Assembly (NCBI RefSeq): GCF_007655135.1
Contig: NC_045127.1
Span: 13,215,001 to 13,279,000, forward strand
DNA: 64,000 bases
Direction of reading: 5' to 3'
Origin: Punica granatum
Lineage: Eukaryota > Streptophyta > Magnoliopsida > Myrtales > Lythraceae
Of this stretch, positions 34,504-47,979 are shown in pieces. The position numbers and the translations under genes are program-made. Position 1 is the first letter of the stretch, and every line of letters starts with the position of its first letter. The notes under the pieces are model-generated. The model was not told where the DNA came from. It did no database searches and saw only the letters and a list, made by a program, of their open reading frames with translations.

Positions 34504-37500
34504 AAAATGCAATTAGCCCCAATCTTTGAGGTTAGTTGTACAGTGCTCCCAGCCTTTGAAAAATTGCATTATACCCCAAACCTATGTAAAAATAAGTATA
34601 GTGCACCCTCTGTCCAGCTTCCGGCCACTTTCCCGGCAAAAGTAAATCACATGCATATCATGTGACCTTTTTAAAGGGTAAAAAAGTCCATAGCAATTGA
34701 TTGAATTGAATATAAAATTAAATAAAGACAAAGCTAAATTAGATTGAGTGTGTTGGTTTCACAAACAATGATAGAATGCATCCGAATAATCCTAAAGAAA
34801 TAATATGTCTATTCGAGGATAAATTTAATTCTGCGTTCATTTTACAATTATCACATGGCTGATACAACTCCATCGACAGAGCACACCTAGTTCTTTGAAG
34901 CTAAGGGTACTGCAGAAACATGAAAAGCACTTGTCCAAGAAAAAAAAAATCAATCTGGTGAATGATTCATTGCAATTTCAATTTGTAGCTTTTTCCACCG
35001 AACATAAACTTCACCCAAAGTAATAGAGAGAGAAGAAAGAGTGCAGAAGATTGCATTGGAGGATCCATCCATGGACACTTAGTGATGTTGCCTTTCACTA
35101 GAGCAATCATCGGCAACACGGACTCCGCTCAGCTTTGGAATGGAGGAGGAGAGAACTCAAGACTCATTGAAAGTGTTCGCTCCGTCTATTTTGAATTGAC
35201 ATATCATGGTTTCCTTCTCAATTTCTAACTCATTGCCAACTACTGTTTTACTCGCTAGGTAGGTGGAGGTGGATATCCAGTAGGTGGAGGTTGAGGTTGA
35301 AAGAAAATTATACTGAAAACGTCGCGGAAGCGGAATAAACGATAAATTAAAATCTCATTCATTCAAACATGTAGTATCGATATCCAGAATCTTAGTCCGA
35401 ATGTGTGGTATCACTTTGCCACGATTAAACAATGCTAACTCGACAATCCTATTAGGGTTTATCGAAAAATACCTCATTTGCAAAATCCCGCAAGACAGTC
35501 AGGTAATCGCCTTCTTGAATAATCTCCCGAAGCCACCCAAGTGTTCGGCCTCTAGCTCATCCACACAAATGCATCTTCGCCAAGGGTTGTTCCTCCTCGA
35601 CTCGAACTAGTCTCCACGAGTCGCACAAACGATCGGACTACGCTCTCGAGCAAAAGTATAATGGGCAGTGAATTCCATGTGCAACGGGTGGCGAACGGGA
35701 AAACAATTTCTTCGATCGGCCATGAGGAAAGGATGGCACGGGCTGATTTCTGATTCAGCCGTGTGCCTTACTTCTCTTACTTTTTCTTTTGGGCGTGAAT
35801 TTCATTTACTTACCGAGTGGGCCATGAACAATATAATAAACACACATAGATAGATGTTCATATATATATATATGTATATATATTTGTCAATTATTCCTTA
35901 TGATTATTTAGCAATTATAATTAATTAACAATTAATTACAACTAGCAAATAAGTCCTAATGACGTGAGTAGTTTCTAAAACCATCCGTGAATTATCTCAT
36001 AACTCAAATTAGTCCCGAAAAAGAAAAACCGTAATGCACTTACTAATATATGTTCTCTACATATATGGTAACTTTCCATTTAAGGACATTATTACATCGA
36101 ATATAATGATTCCTTAAACAAGTCCACCTCAATGTTAGATTTGACTTCGGGATGTGCTAGCACCCCTGCAACTACAATGCAAGTCTAATCTGATAATTAA
36201 TCATTAATTAACTATCTTAATTAGAATCAATTAGTTCTTGGCTCAAACACATTATATTGTGTGTGACTAATTAGGTTCATCACTAAATGACAACAAGACT
36301 ATAATGTCAACTAGTTTGACATTATTGGGAACTCCTTTCCGCAACTAAAAGCACAATTATCAAAATGCCCTTGGTTCCCAAAGATCACGAGTGACGCCTA
36401 GTAGCTTATCATGATAATCTAGTTAGTGACCAATGTGCGATTAAGGCATTCTGATGAACCAATGACTATATATATATATACACACACATACACACACCAT
36501 ACACTCGAGTCCCTTCATTACAGATCCCGATCTAACCAGGGTCATGGTTAATGTCAAAACTCATAGCTGATCGTATGGAGTCTCTGAGCTTCTATTCATA
36601 GATCAATAAAACTTAAACTAGAAACTCTTTTCTATTTAAGTCCATTCACCTTGGCCAATGATTTCCTGATCAAGAACAAAACTAAAACCCATAGGATCTT
36701 TCCCTGTTTACTCAAGTCAATAAATCCCATCTTGACTAGATACCTACCTCCATACACAACTAACTAGGACCATCGTATGTCAGATACCCATGCTTAAGCA
36801 CAAGTATATAAGCTGGAGCAAATCCTAACTACTCATCGTCCAAGAGGGTGGTTTACTAATTATGTGTACGCGCTCTTTTGAGGGAAAATAGGCATAATTT
36901 TTATCTATGAAAGGGGTATAGGTATTAAAAAAAAGAAAAAGACGAGGCTATCCATGAATGCATCTACTGAAAAAAGAAAAAAAAGTGTATGAGATAACCG
37001 TGCAATCTCAGGTCTAAGGACTATATGCACTAATACGATCCATATAATATTCATTGACAACAGTAAAGTACCACGTGAATATTATCTGCGCGTCACAGCT
37101 CGACTCACTTATCTCTATAAGCATCCACATGTCTATCTCGATATCAAATATCAAAAAGCCTGAGACTGACTACTCCATCTTCATTGGTATCTCTATACTA
37201 ATAATGGATATAGACAGATGTGACGGTCATTCCAGAATGATAGTGCCCAACTAAGATTCTTACAACCAGGAACGGTTTAAAGAAATTTGTACCAGAATAC
37301 TTCGTTGCTCATGTTCTCAACTACTTGAGAATGAAACATCTGCCAAGTATTTTATGGACTTACTCCATTAAACATAAACGATTTATGAATAACAGAATAA
37401 ATATCATTGCCATAAATAGGAATTATCCAAATACATTTATCGACTCTAGGACATATAACTGACAGAGGGTGCAACGGTCATCGAGGGGAGATGTAGGTGA

Positions 37501-37850
37501 GGCCGAGCAAAATGGAGGATTGACGGTAGGAAAGCATCATAGGAAAATGGAGGTGGGTTGCTAGCCCTAATTTTGCACTTGCTGTTATTCCTTCGGTGAG
37601 GTCGTGTCTTGGTGTCTTTTTTCTTTTTTCTTTTTATTGTTATTTCAATTCAATAAATTACTAGATATTTTTTACCCTTTAAAAAGTCACATGATATACA
37701 TGTGACCTAGTTTCACCGGAAAAGTTGCCGGAAATTAGACAAAGGGTGCACCATGTTCATTTTTACATAGGACAAGGGGTATAGCGGAACTTTCAAAGGC
37801 CAGGGCTTACCGTGCAACTAACCTCAAAGATTAGGAGCAAACTGCATTTT
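34504..37850. mobile_element. Foldback/MULE-like element interrupted by a Copia LTR
   Basis: Arms of about 200-230 bp are inverted copies. The left starts AAAATGCAATTAGCCCC and contains ATCTTTGAGGTTAGTTG (34504-34735). The right (about 37640-37850) reads its complement. Both arms carry the words CCGGCAA/TTGCCGG and TCACATG, and continue into TTGAATTGAA. The original interior is only about 34736-35297 plus 37465-37640. An LTR fills the rest. No transposase is visible. Long inverted arms favour a Mutator-like or foldback origin. Confidence 0.7.
35298..37464 (-). mobile_element. Angela/BARE-like Copia solo LTR (reverse strand)
   Basis: On the minus strand it begins TGTCAGTTATATGTCCTAGAG. That closely resembles the conserved start of Angela/BARE-type Copia LTRs, and the length (about 2.2 kb) fits. 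It ends near CTTTCA at about 35298, just past TTTATTCCGCTTCCGC, a typical U5 end. The flanks are GAGGT (left) and GAGGG (right), a possible 5-bp duplication with one change. There is no internal coding sequence, so a solo LTR is likely. The left limit could shift by several bases. Confidence 0.6.
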
Positions 37851-40800
37851 ATTTTTTTTTCCTTTTATTTCCCTTGTACTCAATAAGGATTCCCTAAATT
37901 AGTATGGATTTTTAGTATTATCACAAACAAATCTATTATTAACAAAAATAATTTTTTTTGTGATTGTTGTGATACAATATCATGTGGTATATCCCTATAT
38001 ACAAGATCTTCTTGTTCAACTTATAATTTGCACCTCCCAGACGTCGTTTGGGAATGCTTTTGTTTTCTGCTTCTCGCACCGCAAGAGTGTCTCAACGTCA
38101 AAATCCTTGAGTAGTGAGAAGGTTGCATTTCCTGGTAGTGTTTCTAATAAATTTCTTATTTTGTCGCACTGCTTTATTTCTTTAAATTCCGCCATCATCC
38201 TTGACTTCTTCTATTAATTCTAATTTTTAAATAAGCGAAAATTTGAGACTGTAATTCATATTAATTACATTCGGATTCATTTTCATGATCCTCATTTTAA
38301 AAAGTATGATGAAGACGCAAAGTTTAATCCTTGTAAAGAAGAGGACATGATAATTGATAATATTGGTGATTCTAATCAGATAAATAAATAACTCCTATGA
38401 TGTTCTTTTTTTCCCCTTATAGGGGAGACTCCGGGACCTAACTAGCAAAAGCAAAATAAAAAGGCACAAGAAATCTCGTCAGCAAGGACTGAACCTCAAC
38501 CCTCTTATGTGCCATTACCCCAACCCGTCTTCGTCAGCTCGAATGTTGTTTGTTACTAGTAGATTGATTAATAATTAAGTACTCTTTATTTGAATAGTGA
38601 GAGTTTGTATTCATTTGTTCAAATAATCTATTTAGTTATTCTACTTTACATGTTTGTCCAATTTCAATTTGAATCAATTTTATTATGTATACAATTTTTA
38701 ATTTTCATATCTTAACATATATTGTTTTTCCTTGTAAGTTAATACTAATTACTTTATTTTTAATTTATCAAATTTATTTAGCTATTTTATTTTACACGAT
38801 ACGTCTAAATGTAATTTGAATACATTTGATTAGCTATACAATATTTATTAAATTTTAATATCCGTAATATTTATAGTATTTTCATGTAAGTCGAAACTAA
38901 TTAATTTTCTATTTTATTACTAATTTTAAAATTTTTAGCAAGCGCAAAAATAATTTTTCAAATACCTATTATGCACTAATTTCAGTTTCAGCAAATGTAG
39001 AAAAACATCAAGCCAAACAACTTAACTGTTTTAAAGCATTAGTACTTATTTTTTTGCAATTATATTACTGTGCTTCCGCTTCAGTAACATCACTTCAAAC
39101 CAAGCCTAAATTGAAAGACTATTTTGCCCAATTTAATATACAATACTGAATTTTAAAAAAGCGGACACACTATCCATAAAAAGGGTCATACTAGTCAATT
39201 GTTATATGTAAAGTTTCTTTCACTTTTTTACCCTCTTTATTAATCTATTCAAAAAATGGAAACTTAAACCCGCTAAAAAAAAAGAATCCCCCGAATTACC
39301 TCCTGTCCCCTCACCTCTCTTTCCCTCCCCTTCCCTACGCTCCCTTTTTGGTCGAAGTTGAAATCCAAACAAAACAAAAGGTTAATAATAAATTAGCATG
39401 CAATATAGAAATTAGTCTCGGAAGAAATATTAAAGAAGGATTCCAATCACTTATAATTTCATTAGCAAACAAATATTCATAATTTAAAGCAAAACATGAA
39501 TTATTTTAAATTTTAGTTAATTAATTTTAAAAATCATTGTTATCGTTTTAAAAGTTGATATATTAATTGATTCCATTATCAAAGTAATTGGCCCATTTTT
39601 ATGTAAAATTATTCATATTCACAAACCTTAACGAATGAAATATAAGCGAGAATAAAACACAAACGGCTACTTAACTTTAAAATTTCCTAGATTTTATTAT
39701 TCTTTCATTAGCTAAAGTCAAGAACTTTAAATTTTTAGGATTTCAAAATTCTTTATTTATATATTAGACGAATAATTGAGATTACACATATGAAATGTTT
39801 CACATGAATTATTGAGCTCTTGAATTAATCTAGCATGGGTTTGAAAATATGCATTAGAGTTTAAGTAGTACAAAAAATAATTTTTCTGCATATTAATATA
39901 AACCATAAATTGATATCAATTATTATCTTCATACTTGTCTTCTCGTAATAAATTCTTTTCGAAAGATTCATCCAATGCGTTGGTTCAATCAACTATTATA
40001 TATATGTATGTATATGTATGAAGAAATGGAGATTTGCATTATTTAAAAATAAATAGGCATACTACAGGTCTAAAAGTTGCATCAAATGATTTTGAAATTT
40101 TGCATTCATAGAAAAATTATTTGAAATTTTACAAATAACATTAAATAAAAGAGAATATGATGTATTTTAAGAATATGAAAGTGTTCCCATTTTATAAGTT
40201 TGTGAAAAAATAAATTAACATTAAAATCAATTTTCATGATTGGATCTTCTTATATTGGTAAAGGAAGAAGAAGCATCTCTTATAACACAAAGAAGGTAAG
40301 TGTATAAGTATAATCCTTAAGAAGATACAACATAGAAGATAAAAATTTATGAATGAATAGAATATATAATATGGATTGAAAGGAAGATAATAATTGATAC
40401 CTGTAAGGAAAAATGAAGTACATGATATATGTCTAATTTTTTAGAAAAAGATAATAGATAAAGAGGGTAAAGTAAAATGCCAGGTGTCAAATTTTATAGT
40501 ATTTGAAAAAAATGGGAAGCATGAACACAATAGGGACAAAAAACGTGACGTATATTTACTTGGGAATGCTAGAGATTTACTTTTGTAGGCGACATTATTT
40601 GTATATATAGTTATCGTAAAAAAAGTGGGAAAAACTAGTACACAATTGGGACAAATATAAAAGTTGGAGAAAAAATGACATTTTGAAATAACTTGTCTCA
40701 ACTTAATGTTTAGGTCATTTGACTAGATAATTTGAATCTTGAAATATTAATTGCTTGTTGAATACAATAAAATGTGGGTATTAGAGAATAATTTAAACAT

Positions 40801-41879
40801 TTGAGAATGAGAAAAGGTTCCTCACTTGCCGTCAAAAATCTAGAATAGAAGAACATTGCATATATCCTAATTTGTATATCTAGCAAATTTTTAAATGAAA
40901 TTTTTTAGATTTTTCTAGATGAAAGTTGGTAAAAATATTTTTAAAAACACTGGTCCAACCATAATGGCCCAATTATTTGCCTCGACGGATTAATTGAATT
41001 ATCTGTTAATCCGGATCAGATTTAATAACATTAAACAAAAGAGGGACTTAAAAAATTGCAAGCATAAAAAATAAATTTATTTGAAAAAAAGAAAAGAAAA
41101 GAAAAGGGGAGTGGGGAAAGCTTCCCACTGGCCCTCTGGTCCCATTGTGGGACTAGAAATCTTTTTTTTTTTTTTTTAATGTACTCCCCCATTTCCTCCA
41201 TTACGGGACCATATATCATTTCTTTTATAGATAGATAGATAAATAGATAGAAGATTAAAGAAAGATAGATAAATGGTATTCATTTTATAGAGGGATGCAT
41301 TATTTTCAGGATGTCGTGCAAGTGTGTTTGAAGAGAAAAAGTTCCCTATATTTTTCTTCTCAGTTCTCCCCTCTTCTTATTTTTCTTTTTTCTTTTTAGA
41401 ATAAATTCTTCTGAGATGATGCACCATATATTAAATGACGGATACATATTATATTATAGAGTATGAGCATATGGTTTAATAATCAAAAGGCGGTAAGATG
41501 TTCATCGGTTGACTATATTTTAATGTTGGAAACACTTAAGCCTGACATAATTCATCACATGATTCATATGTGTCTGTGCTTGTGTGGGTGTTTATATTTG
41601 ACCGAAGAAAATTCTTTTCAATAAAGACACGCAATATTAATAATGGAACCTGATTAAAAGTGTATTTGATAACACAAATTAATTGCTAAAATTAAATTTC
41701 CAGCACTAATTGCTGGGGCTTGTTTGATAAACACTAAAAAAATGACTTGATAATTAAGTAAAAAAAGCACCTAGTAATTAAATAAATTGGGACTTACTTA
41801 ATAATTAAACACTTGACATAATCGCTCAGCTGGGGCTATTTTCTTATATTTATGGAGGTACCCCAGAAGTTTCTTGCGA
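37851..41879. other. AT-rich intergenic DNA
   Basis: No gene is recognised. A SINE remnant is listed separately at 38433. Short ORFs at 37960-38217 and 40441-40701 lack recognisable motifs or splice context. The segment 41640-41830 has TTTGATAA... TTAATTA words typical of MITE ends but cannot be bounded. Confidence 0.45.
38433..38533 (-). mobile_element. SINE remnant (reverse strand)
   Basis: The minus-strand words GGGTAATGGCACATAAG (A-box region) and GAGGTTCAGTCCTTG (B-box region) are about 30 nt apart. A body ending in TTTTTATTTTGC follows. It is decayed. Confidence 0.4.
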
Positions 41880-42406
41880 TTGCAATTTGCCCCATTTTTA
41901 GATTTTCACCCAATGTAAGAGAGAGAGTAGAGTAGAGAGGGAGGGTGGGGAGAAAGGGCGATTCACCGGAAGGGAGCGGCGACCCTTTCTGACCACCTCC
42001 ACCCTCAATTGTCCTTCTCTCTCTTTAAAATCGAAGAAAGAGAGGGACGAAGGGGTGGGGGCTCCGACACCGGCCCTCACCATCACAGACGAGGTCACCC
42101 CATCGCTCCAATATGCCCCTCTCTTTCTCTTCGATTTCGAAGAAAGGGAGAGAGAGGGTTCGACCTTGGATTTCTGAGCAGTAATGGCTCCGATCCCGGC
42201 CACCACCGCTTAGGTGATTTCATCGTGATTTCTGCTGTCGCACACGACTTCACCTTGGGCGGTGGTGGCAAGGATCGGAGCCCGCATCGCCCCCTCCCTC
42301 TCCCAATCTCACTATTTTTTAATTTATTTTTAGTAATTGAAAAAATAATATAATAATTAAAGCCCCGGTCAAAGTATAAGAAAGGTAAATATTAAACTAG
42401 AAAATA
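41880..42406. other. GC- and purine-rich block of unknown origin
   Basis: It is unusually GC-rich for this window (GGTGGGGGCTCCGACACCGG, CCACCACCGC), with a pair of inverted purine/pyrimidine words (TCGAAGAAAGAGAGGG and CTCTTTCTCTTCGA). The overlapping ORFs on both strands (41898-42206 minus, 42009-42353 plus) are compositional. It resembles the GC-rich loops of the foldback elements at 13.5 and 30.3 kb, but arms are not evident. Confidence 0.35.
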
Positions 42407-42957
42407 AATACTGTCAGCATCCCATTTTGGTCCACCTGCTTCAGAGGAGAGCATCGACAGCGCTTCCAACGATAACCGTTAAATCGCAACAGAAAACCAC
42501 CGGGCAGTCATTAGGTTACTTTTCACAGTCGGATCGGCCATGTCAACTTGATGGCCTCAAGAGCAGGGCACAGAGGATCACAGCGTGATGAGAATTCAAA
42601 ACCGACAACTTAGCGTGATCATGAGGAGGAGGGGTAAAATCGTCATTTTGTCATCCGTTGGAGGGAATTTTTTTTTGATTAATTGCCCAAACTTTCACGG
42701 CTTTTAAACTAGGGGCATTTTTAAAAATTTTAATTTTATATTTTTTAATTTTAATTTTAATTTTAATGTCGATTTTTATCGAGATTCAACCTCCATCAAA
42801 GCAAATTGAAATTTCCATAGAGCCAATTATTTTTCGAATTTCTCAATTTTGAAACATCCATTCCAAAAATTTTGATTGATTCGGAGGAATTGAATTTCGA
42901 TTTGCGTATGCCCGTATGAGCCAAAAAAATATATAAATAAATAAAAATATATAACAT

Positions 42958-43534
42958 GGCGAAACCGAAAGATACGAGAGAGCCGAGTCCTATGTTAAAC
43001 ACAAACCCCTTGAAACGGAATTGTCCCCTCCTGAGTGCTTGAGGTCACGTGGACAATCGTTTCTCAGGATAAAACGGCAACAAGCGAAGCAGCAACACAA
43101 ACAGCAACGCTCCAGCGAACTCGAAGTGAAGCGTGAACACTATCTCAAAAGGTACATAAGAGAAAAGGGGAGACTTGGATCCCTCGAACCTCAATTCACT
43201 GAATTCCGTTGGTTTCGAGTGGAAATTCGGATCTTTGTGCATGAAGACAAAACTCCACACTAGCTCATCATTCCCAAACAAGCAATTAATCAATTTTTTT
43301 GTCCCGTAAGCAGATTAAAAGGTCTATTGAATTTTATAGGCTAGGTTCAATATTTCTTTGACTCTTCCCATTCTCCCGTTATGGAGAATAACTCACATAT
43401 ATTCAATATATGTGTTAATGGTATTTGATTATTCATGAATGCAATCCATTTATTTCTTGTAACCACCAAAAAAATCAAGAGTCATTAGCTTGTGAACAAT
43501 TTCCTCATTCACCCATTAGCCATAATTTCTAACA
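42958..43534 (-). mobile_element. 3' LTR of the Copia element (truncated at its outer end)
   Basis: It is collinear with 48223-48801 at roughly 90 percent identity by eye. On the minus strand it begins TGTTAGAAATTATGG just after the polypurine tract. It stops at GGTTTCGCC, about 30 bp short of the other LTR's end, so the outer edge was lost together with any target duplication. The ORFs within both LTRs (for example 43045-43293) are not genes. Confidence 0.85.
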
Positions 43535-43547
43535 ATCTCCCACATGA
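43535..43547 (-). other. Polypurine tract of the Copia element
   Basis: The minus-strand sequence GTGGGAGAT sits immediately before the LTR start TGTTAG. This is the plus-strand DNA primer site of Copia reverse transcription. Confidence 0.75.
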
Positions 43548-44046
43548 ATGGAAATTGTTTTGTTTCGCCTCGTAGATAGTGTTCACCAGTTGAACCTGTA
43601 TAGGATAGGTAGGTGTCACCACCCTTAAACCTTCTCTTGTGAAAATGCATGTACTTTACTAGCAGTCCAATAGACACGAAGTCCTTGAATTGTTCCTCTG
43701 TTTTGTGTAAAGATATCACACACCTCACACAGGAGTCAATTGACTTCCTTCGGTTCTCATAGTTGTGTCCTTTTTTGCCATGGAACACCGTCCTGGTTTT
43801 GCGAGAGTTTCTGAAGAATTAAGTCCATAAAAATTCTCCTCTAAAGCGGCCCCACTTCTCTCTCACATAGGCGATTTCACATATCATTAAAGCAATTTAG
43901 ATTGCTAACTTTATCCGTTTATCACTGTTTCATGAAGGAATGGTCCAGGGATTTTCTCCCCCATAGTGATTTAATTCGGTTCTATAACTTGGTTGTCCCA
44001 TTGAACCTAGATCTTGGGATCTCCAGTCAGCTAAGTTGGGTGTCCG

Positions 44047-44469
44047 CTATAAAACCTTTCCTCTAATAGACTTTAGACCCATTCCCTTTGACAACTTCTC
44101 AAACTGCTCTTTACTTAACCCTTTGGTTAGCAGATCCGCTATATTATCCTTTGACTGCACATAGTCAATAGGGATAATTCTAGTTGAGATCAATTGTCTA
44201 ATGGTATTATGTCTACGACGTATATGTCTAGACTTACCATTATAGATATTACTCTGTGCCCTTCCAATTGCCGTTTGACTGTCACAGTGAATACAAATTG
44301 GTGGCACAGGTTTTTCCCATTTAGGAATGTCCTCTAGAAAATGGCGCAGCCATTCAGCTTCTTCTCCACATTTATCCATAACAATAAACTCAGATTTCAT
44401 TGTGGACCTAACGATAACAGTTTGTTTCGAGGACTTCCATGAAACTGCTGCACCTGCTAGTGTGAACAC
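44047..44469 (-). pseudogene. Copia RNase H domain
   Basis: A 140-residue open stretch carries the Copia RNase H signature: [50 protein letters not shown] and [11 protein letters not shown] near the end. It is the C-terminal part of the pol polyprotein and degrades the RNA strand during reverse transcription. In intact relatives it is continuous with the reverse transcriptase. Here it is separated from it by a stop-rich segment (44470-44806). The usual STxE(A)E motif reads STMKSEF, so some decay has occurred. Confidence 0.85.
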
Positions 44470-44806
44470 GTATCAACTAGTGGATTTCGAATCCGTTATA
44501 TCAGATATCCAGTTTGCCTCACTGTACCCCTCTAGAACAGCTGGATATCTAGTATAGTGCAGCCCGTAATCTCAAGTGTATCTAAGGTATCTGAGTACCC
44601 TGACAATTGCCTTCCAATGGTCCCTACTCGGATTACTCGTATATCTGTTGAGTCTACTAACCAAGTATGCCATATCCGGCTTAGTACAACTCATCAGATA
44701 TATTAGACTTCCAATGACCCGCGAGTATTCTAAGCGAGAAATACTCTCTCCTCTATTCTTTGATAGATGAAGATTATTGTCTATTGGAGTCTTTGAAATT
44801 CCAGAA

Positions 44807-45118
44807 TCATTTTTTGTAAATTTTTTCTAGAATTTTATCTATGTAGTGTGACAGACTCAAAATTAGTCCATCTGATGTTCTCATGATTTTAATTCCTAAA
44901 ATCACATCAGCGAGTCCCATATCTTTCATGTCAAATCTCGAATTCAGCATATTCTTAGTAGATTTGATCATTTTGTCATCACTACCAACAATGAGTATGT
45001 CGTCCACGTAGATATATAAAATGATGTAACCATTTTCTGTCTCCTTAATGTATACACATTTATCACACTCATCGATCTTAAATCATTTGGAAATCATTGC
45101 ATTATCGAATTTTTCGTG
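44807..45118 (-). pseudogene. Copia reverse transcriptase, catalytic end
   Basis: It continues the polymerase domain after a stop near 45119. Just upstream of the internal ATG at 45007, the frame reads YIYVDDILIVGSD, the catalytic YVDD box of Copia reverse transcriptases. FDMKDMGLADVILGIKI and the [12 protein letters not shown] segment of the thumb follow. Nonsense codons on both sides prevent a joined product. Confidence 0.85.
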
Positions 45119-47020
45119 TCACTGTTTTGGCGCTTGTTTCAACCCATACAATGATTTGACCAATTTACAGACTTTCCTTTCTTTTTCTGGAGCCACGAAC
45201 CTCTCAGGTTGTTTCATATAGATTTCTTCATCTAAATCTCCATTTAGGAAAGTTGTTTTCACATCCATTTGATGAACTTCCAAATTACACAGTGCCGCAA
45301 TTGCAAGTATCATCATAATGGAATTTATTCTTGTCATAGGAGAATAAGTATCAAAATAGTCCAAGCCTTCCTTTTGCTTGTATCCCTTAATTACAAGCCC
45401 GGCCTTGTACTTATCAATGGATCCATCTGCTTTCATTTTCCTTTTAAAGATCCATTTGGATCCTAAGGGTTTACAACCAGTTGGGAGATCCACTAGTTCC
45501 CAAGTGTGATTTCGCAGAATCGAATCAATTTCACTTTTGATTGCCTCCTTCCAGAGAGGTCCCTCAGAGGAATTCACTACTTCAGCATAACTTTGTGGTT
45601 CCTTTTGTAACAAATATGGCAGAAAATCATTCCCGAATGATTTTTCAATTCTAGCTCTTTTGCTGCGTCTAGGTTCAATCTCTTGATTTGAACCTTGCCA
45701 TTCATGATCTACGTCATGAAGTCCATCATTCATAGTATGTGAGGTTCGTTTCGATGAACTCGATGCCTCATTCAATTTACATGGAAATACATCTTCAAAG
45801 AACGATGCATTCCTTGATTCCATTATTGTGTTCTTGTGTATATCGGGAATCTTAGATTCGTGCACAAGAAATTGATAAGCACTACTATTATGTGCATAGC
45901 CAATAAAGATGCAGTCCACCGTCTTAGGAACGATCTTTACTTTCTTTGGTGTCGGAACAACTACTTTTGCCAAGTACCCCCACACTCGCAAGTGATCGTA
46001 GGATGGTCTCCTACCTCTGAATAATTCATAAGGTGTCTTTTCCCCTTTCTTTCGAAGCGCCTTATTTAATAGGTAATTGCTTGACAATATTGCTTCACCC
46101 CACATATTTTGAGGTAATCTTGAACTTAATATCATTGCATTCATCATGTCTTTCAACGTGCGATTTTTGCGTTCAGCAACACCATTCGATTGAGGTGAAT
46201 AGGGTGCAGTCACTTCGTGTATAATTCTGTGTTGTGCACAGAATTCCCCGAAAGGCGTTACGTATTCGCCTCCTCTGTCACTCCTCAATCTCTTGATTTT
46301 CTTGTTGAGTTGATTCTCAACTTCGTTTTTATAGAGAGCAAATTTCTCTATGGCCTCATCTTTGCTTTTCAACAAATATACATAACAGTATTTTGTACTA
46401 TCATCGATAAAGGTAATAAAATAATTATTACCACCTCTTGTTGTTGCGAACTTTAAATCGTATACATCACTATGAATTAGATCAAGTGGCTCGGTGTTCC
46501 TTTCAATCGTTTGAAAGGGTGACCTTGTCAATTTTGCCACAACACAAATTTCACATTTGTGCAGTGAATCAATTTGGAATGTAGGTATGTGGTTCAAGTT
46601 AATTAATTTACGCAAAGTATTATAATTAACATGACCTAGTCTTCCATGCCACAAATCATGAGACTCAATCAAATACGCAGAAAAATCAAAATTCTTATTG
46701 ATTATGATTATTACATTGAGCTGAAAAAGCCCATCACATACATATCCCTTTCCTATGTACATTCCAGACTTGGACAAAATAACTTTGTCTGACTCAAAAA
46801 CCATCTTGTACCCATGTTTGTTCAGCAATGACCCGGAGACTAAATTCTTCCGAATCTCAGGTACGTGCAATACGTTGTTCAGAGTCAACTCCTTTCCTGA
46901 AGTCATCTTTAAGACCACCTTGCCTTGACCTTCAACAGCAGAATGGGCAGAGTTTCCCATATAGATCCTCTCCCCAGTGATCGGTTCGAGCACAGTGAAC
47001 AGGTCTCTGTTTGAGCACAC
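45119..47020 (-). pseudogene. Copia pol: protease end, integrase, reverse transcriptase start
   Basis: This is the longest open stretch in the window (633 residues from 47020 downward). In order it has the post-protease segment ([16 protein letters not shown]), a zinc-binding pre-integrase domain ([12 protein letters not shown] ... [10 protein letters not shown], an H-H-C-C finger) and an integrase core ([36 protein letters not shown]). It then has the Copia integrase C-terminus ([19 protein letters not shown]) and the start of the reverse transcriptase ([57 protein letters not shown]). The domain order protease-integrase-RT identifies Copia. It ends at a stop just before the YVDD part. The start is a frameshift artefact: the protease active site lies in the neighbouring frame. 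Confidence 0.93.
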
Positions 47021-47979
47021 ATGTCGGTGGCACCGGTATCAAGCCACCATTCCTTTGGGTTGGACCCAATGAGGTTCACCTCTGAAACCACAATAGATAG
47101 GTTGATGTCTGCCACATCTCGGGCTATTTCATTAGCCACGTTTGCTTCATGGTCCTTTTTCCTCTTTTGGAGCATGCAGTCAGCAGATCTGTGACCTTTC
47201 TTGTCACAGTTGAAGCATTTCACCTGAAACTTGGGCTTGAAAATTCCTCCATTCGTACCCAGCTTCTTCTTGCCTTTTTTGTTCTTGGAGCTTTGCCCTT
47301 GCTCCATGATATTTACCTTAGCTGCAGGGAGGATGAGATCCTTGCCGGAGTTTTTATTGTCTTCTTCAATTCGAAGCTTGACAACAAGATCTTCCATTGT
47401 CATCTCCTTTCGCTTATGCTTAAGATAATTCTTGAAATCCTTCCAACTAGGAGGCAGCTTCTCAATGACAACAGCCACTTGGAAGGATTCACTTAGAGCC
47501 ATCCCCTTAGCCTGAATCTCATGCAAGAGCACTTGAAATTCCTGCACTTAACTCATTACGGTCCTTGAATCCACCATTTTAAAATCAAGGAACCGTCCGA
47601 CGAGAAATTTCTTCGCACCGGCATTCTCTGATTTATATTTACGGTCCAAGGATTCCCATAGCTCCTTTGCCGTCTTAAACGCTTGATAGACACTATACAG
47701 GGAATCATGAAGACTGTTCATGATATAATTCCGGCAAAGATAGTCGGAGTGCTTCCAAGCGTCAACCGCACTGAGAGCCTGCACATCTGACTCCCCCACA
47801 GATAGGGTTGGAGCATTTTCAGTCAAGAATCTTGCAAGGTTCAGAGTTGTGAGATAGAATAGCATCTTTTGCTGCCACCTCTTGAAGTTCAACCCATTGA
47901 ACTTCTTGGGCTTCTCGACATGGTTCACAGGGACCATCGAGGGAGCAACCACGTTTTGGCTAACCAAATGGTTAGGCAA
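46909..47979 (-). pseudogene. Copia gag and protease active site
   Basis: The frame starts at 47979 (MPNHLVSQ). It has a UBN2-type gag core ([39 protein letters not shown]) and a single in-frame stop at about 47548-47550. Gag then continues ([22 protein letters not shown]), followed by a CCHC zinc knuckle ([14 protein letters not shown]) and the aspartic protease motif WWLDTGAT. Just after DTGAT a small deletion shifts the frame; the pol frame then resumes with CSNRDLF. Gag packages the element RNA. With one stop and one frameshift the copy is inactive. Confidence 0.92.

Noticed and set aside
38016..38198. Minus-strand 60-residue ORF with a protein-like sequence (ETLPGNATFSLLKDF)
   Set aside because: Too short, no splice context, no family recognised, and overlapped by an ORF on the other strand.
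41898..42353. Two opposing ORFs of 102 and 114 residues
   Set aside because: They overlap on opposite strands in a GC- and purine-rich block and show only low-complexity Ser, Arg and Gly. No family signature.
43045..43293. ORF of 82 residues, with a near-identical copy at 48310-48558
   Set aside because: The duplication is simply the two Copia LTRs; the frame is in the LTR and not a gene.
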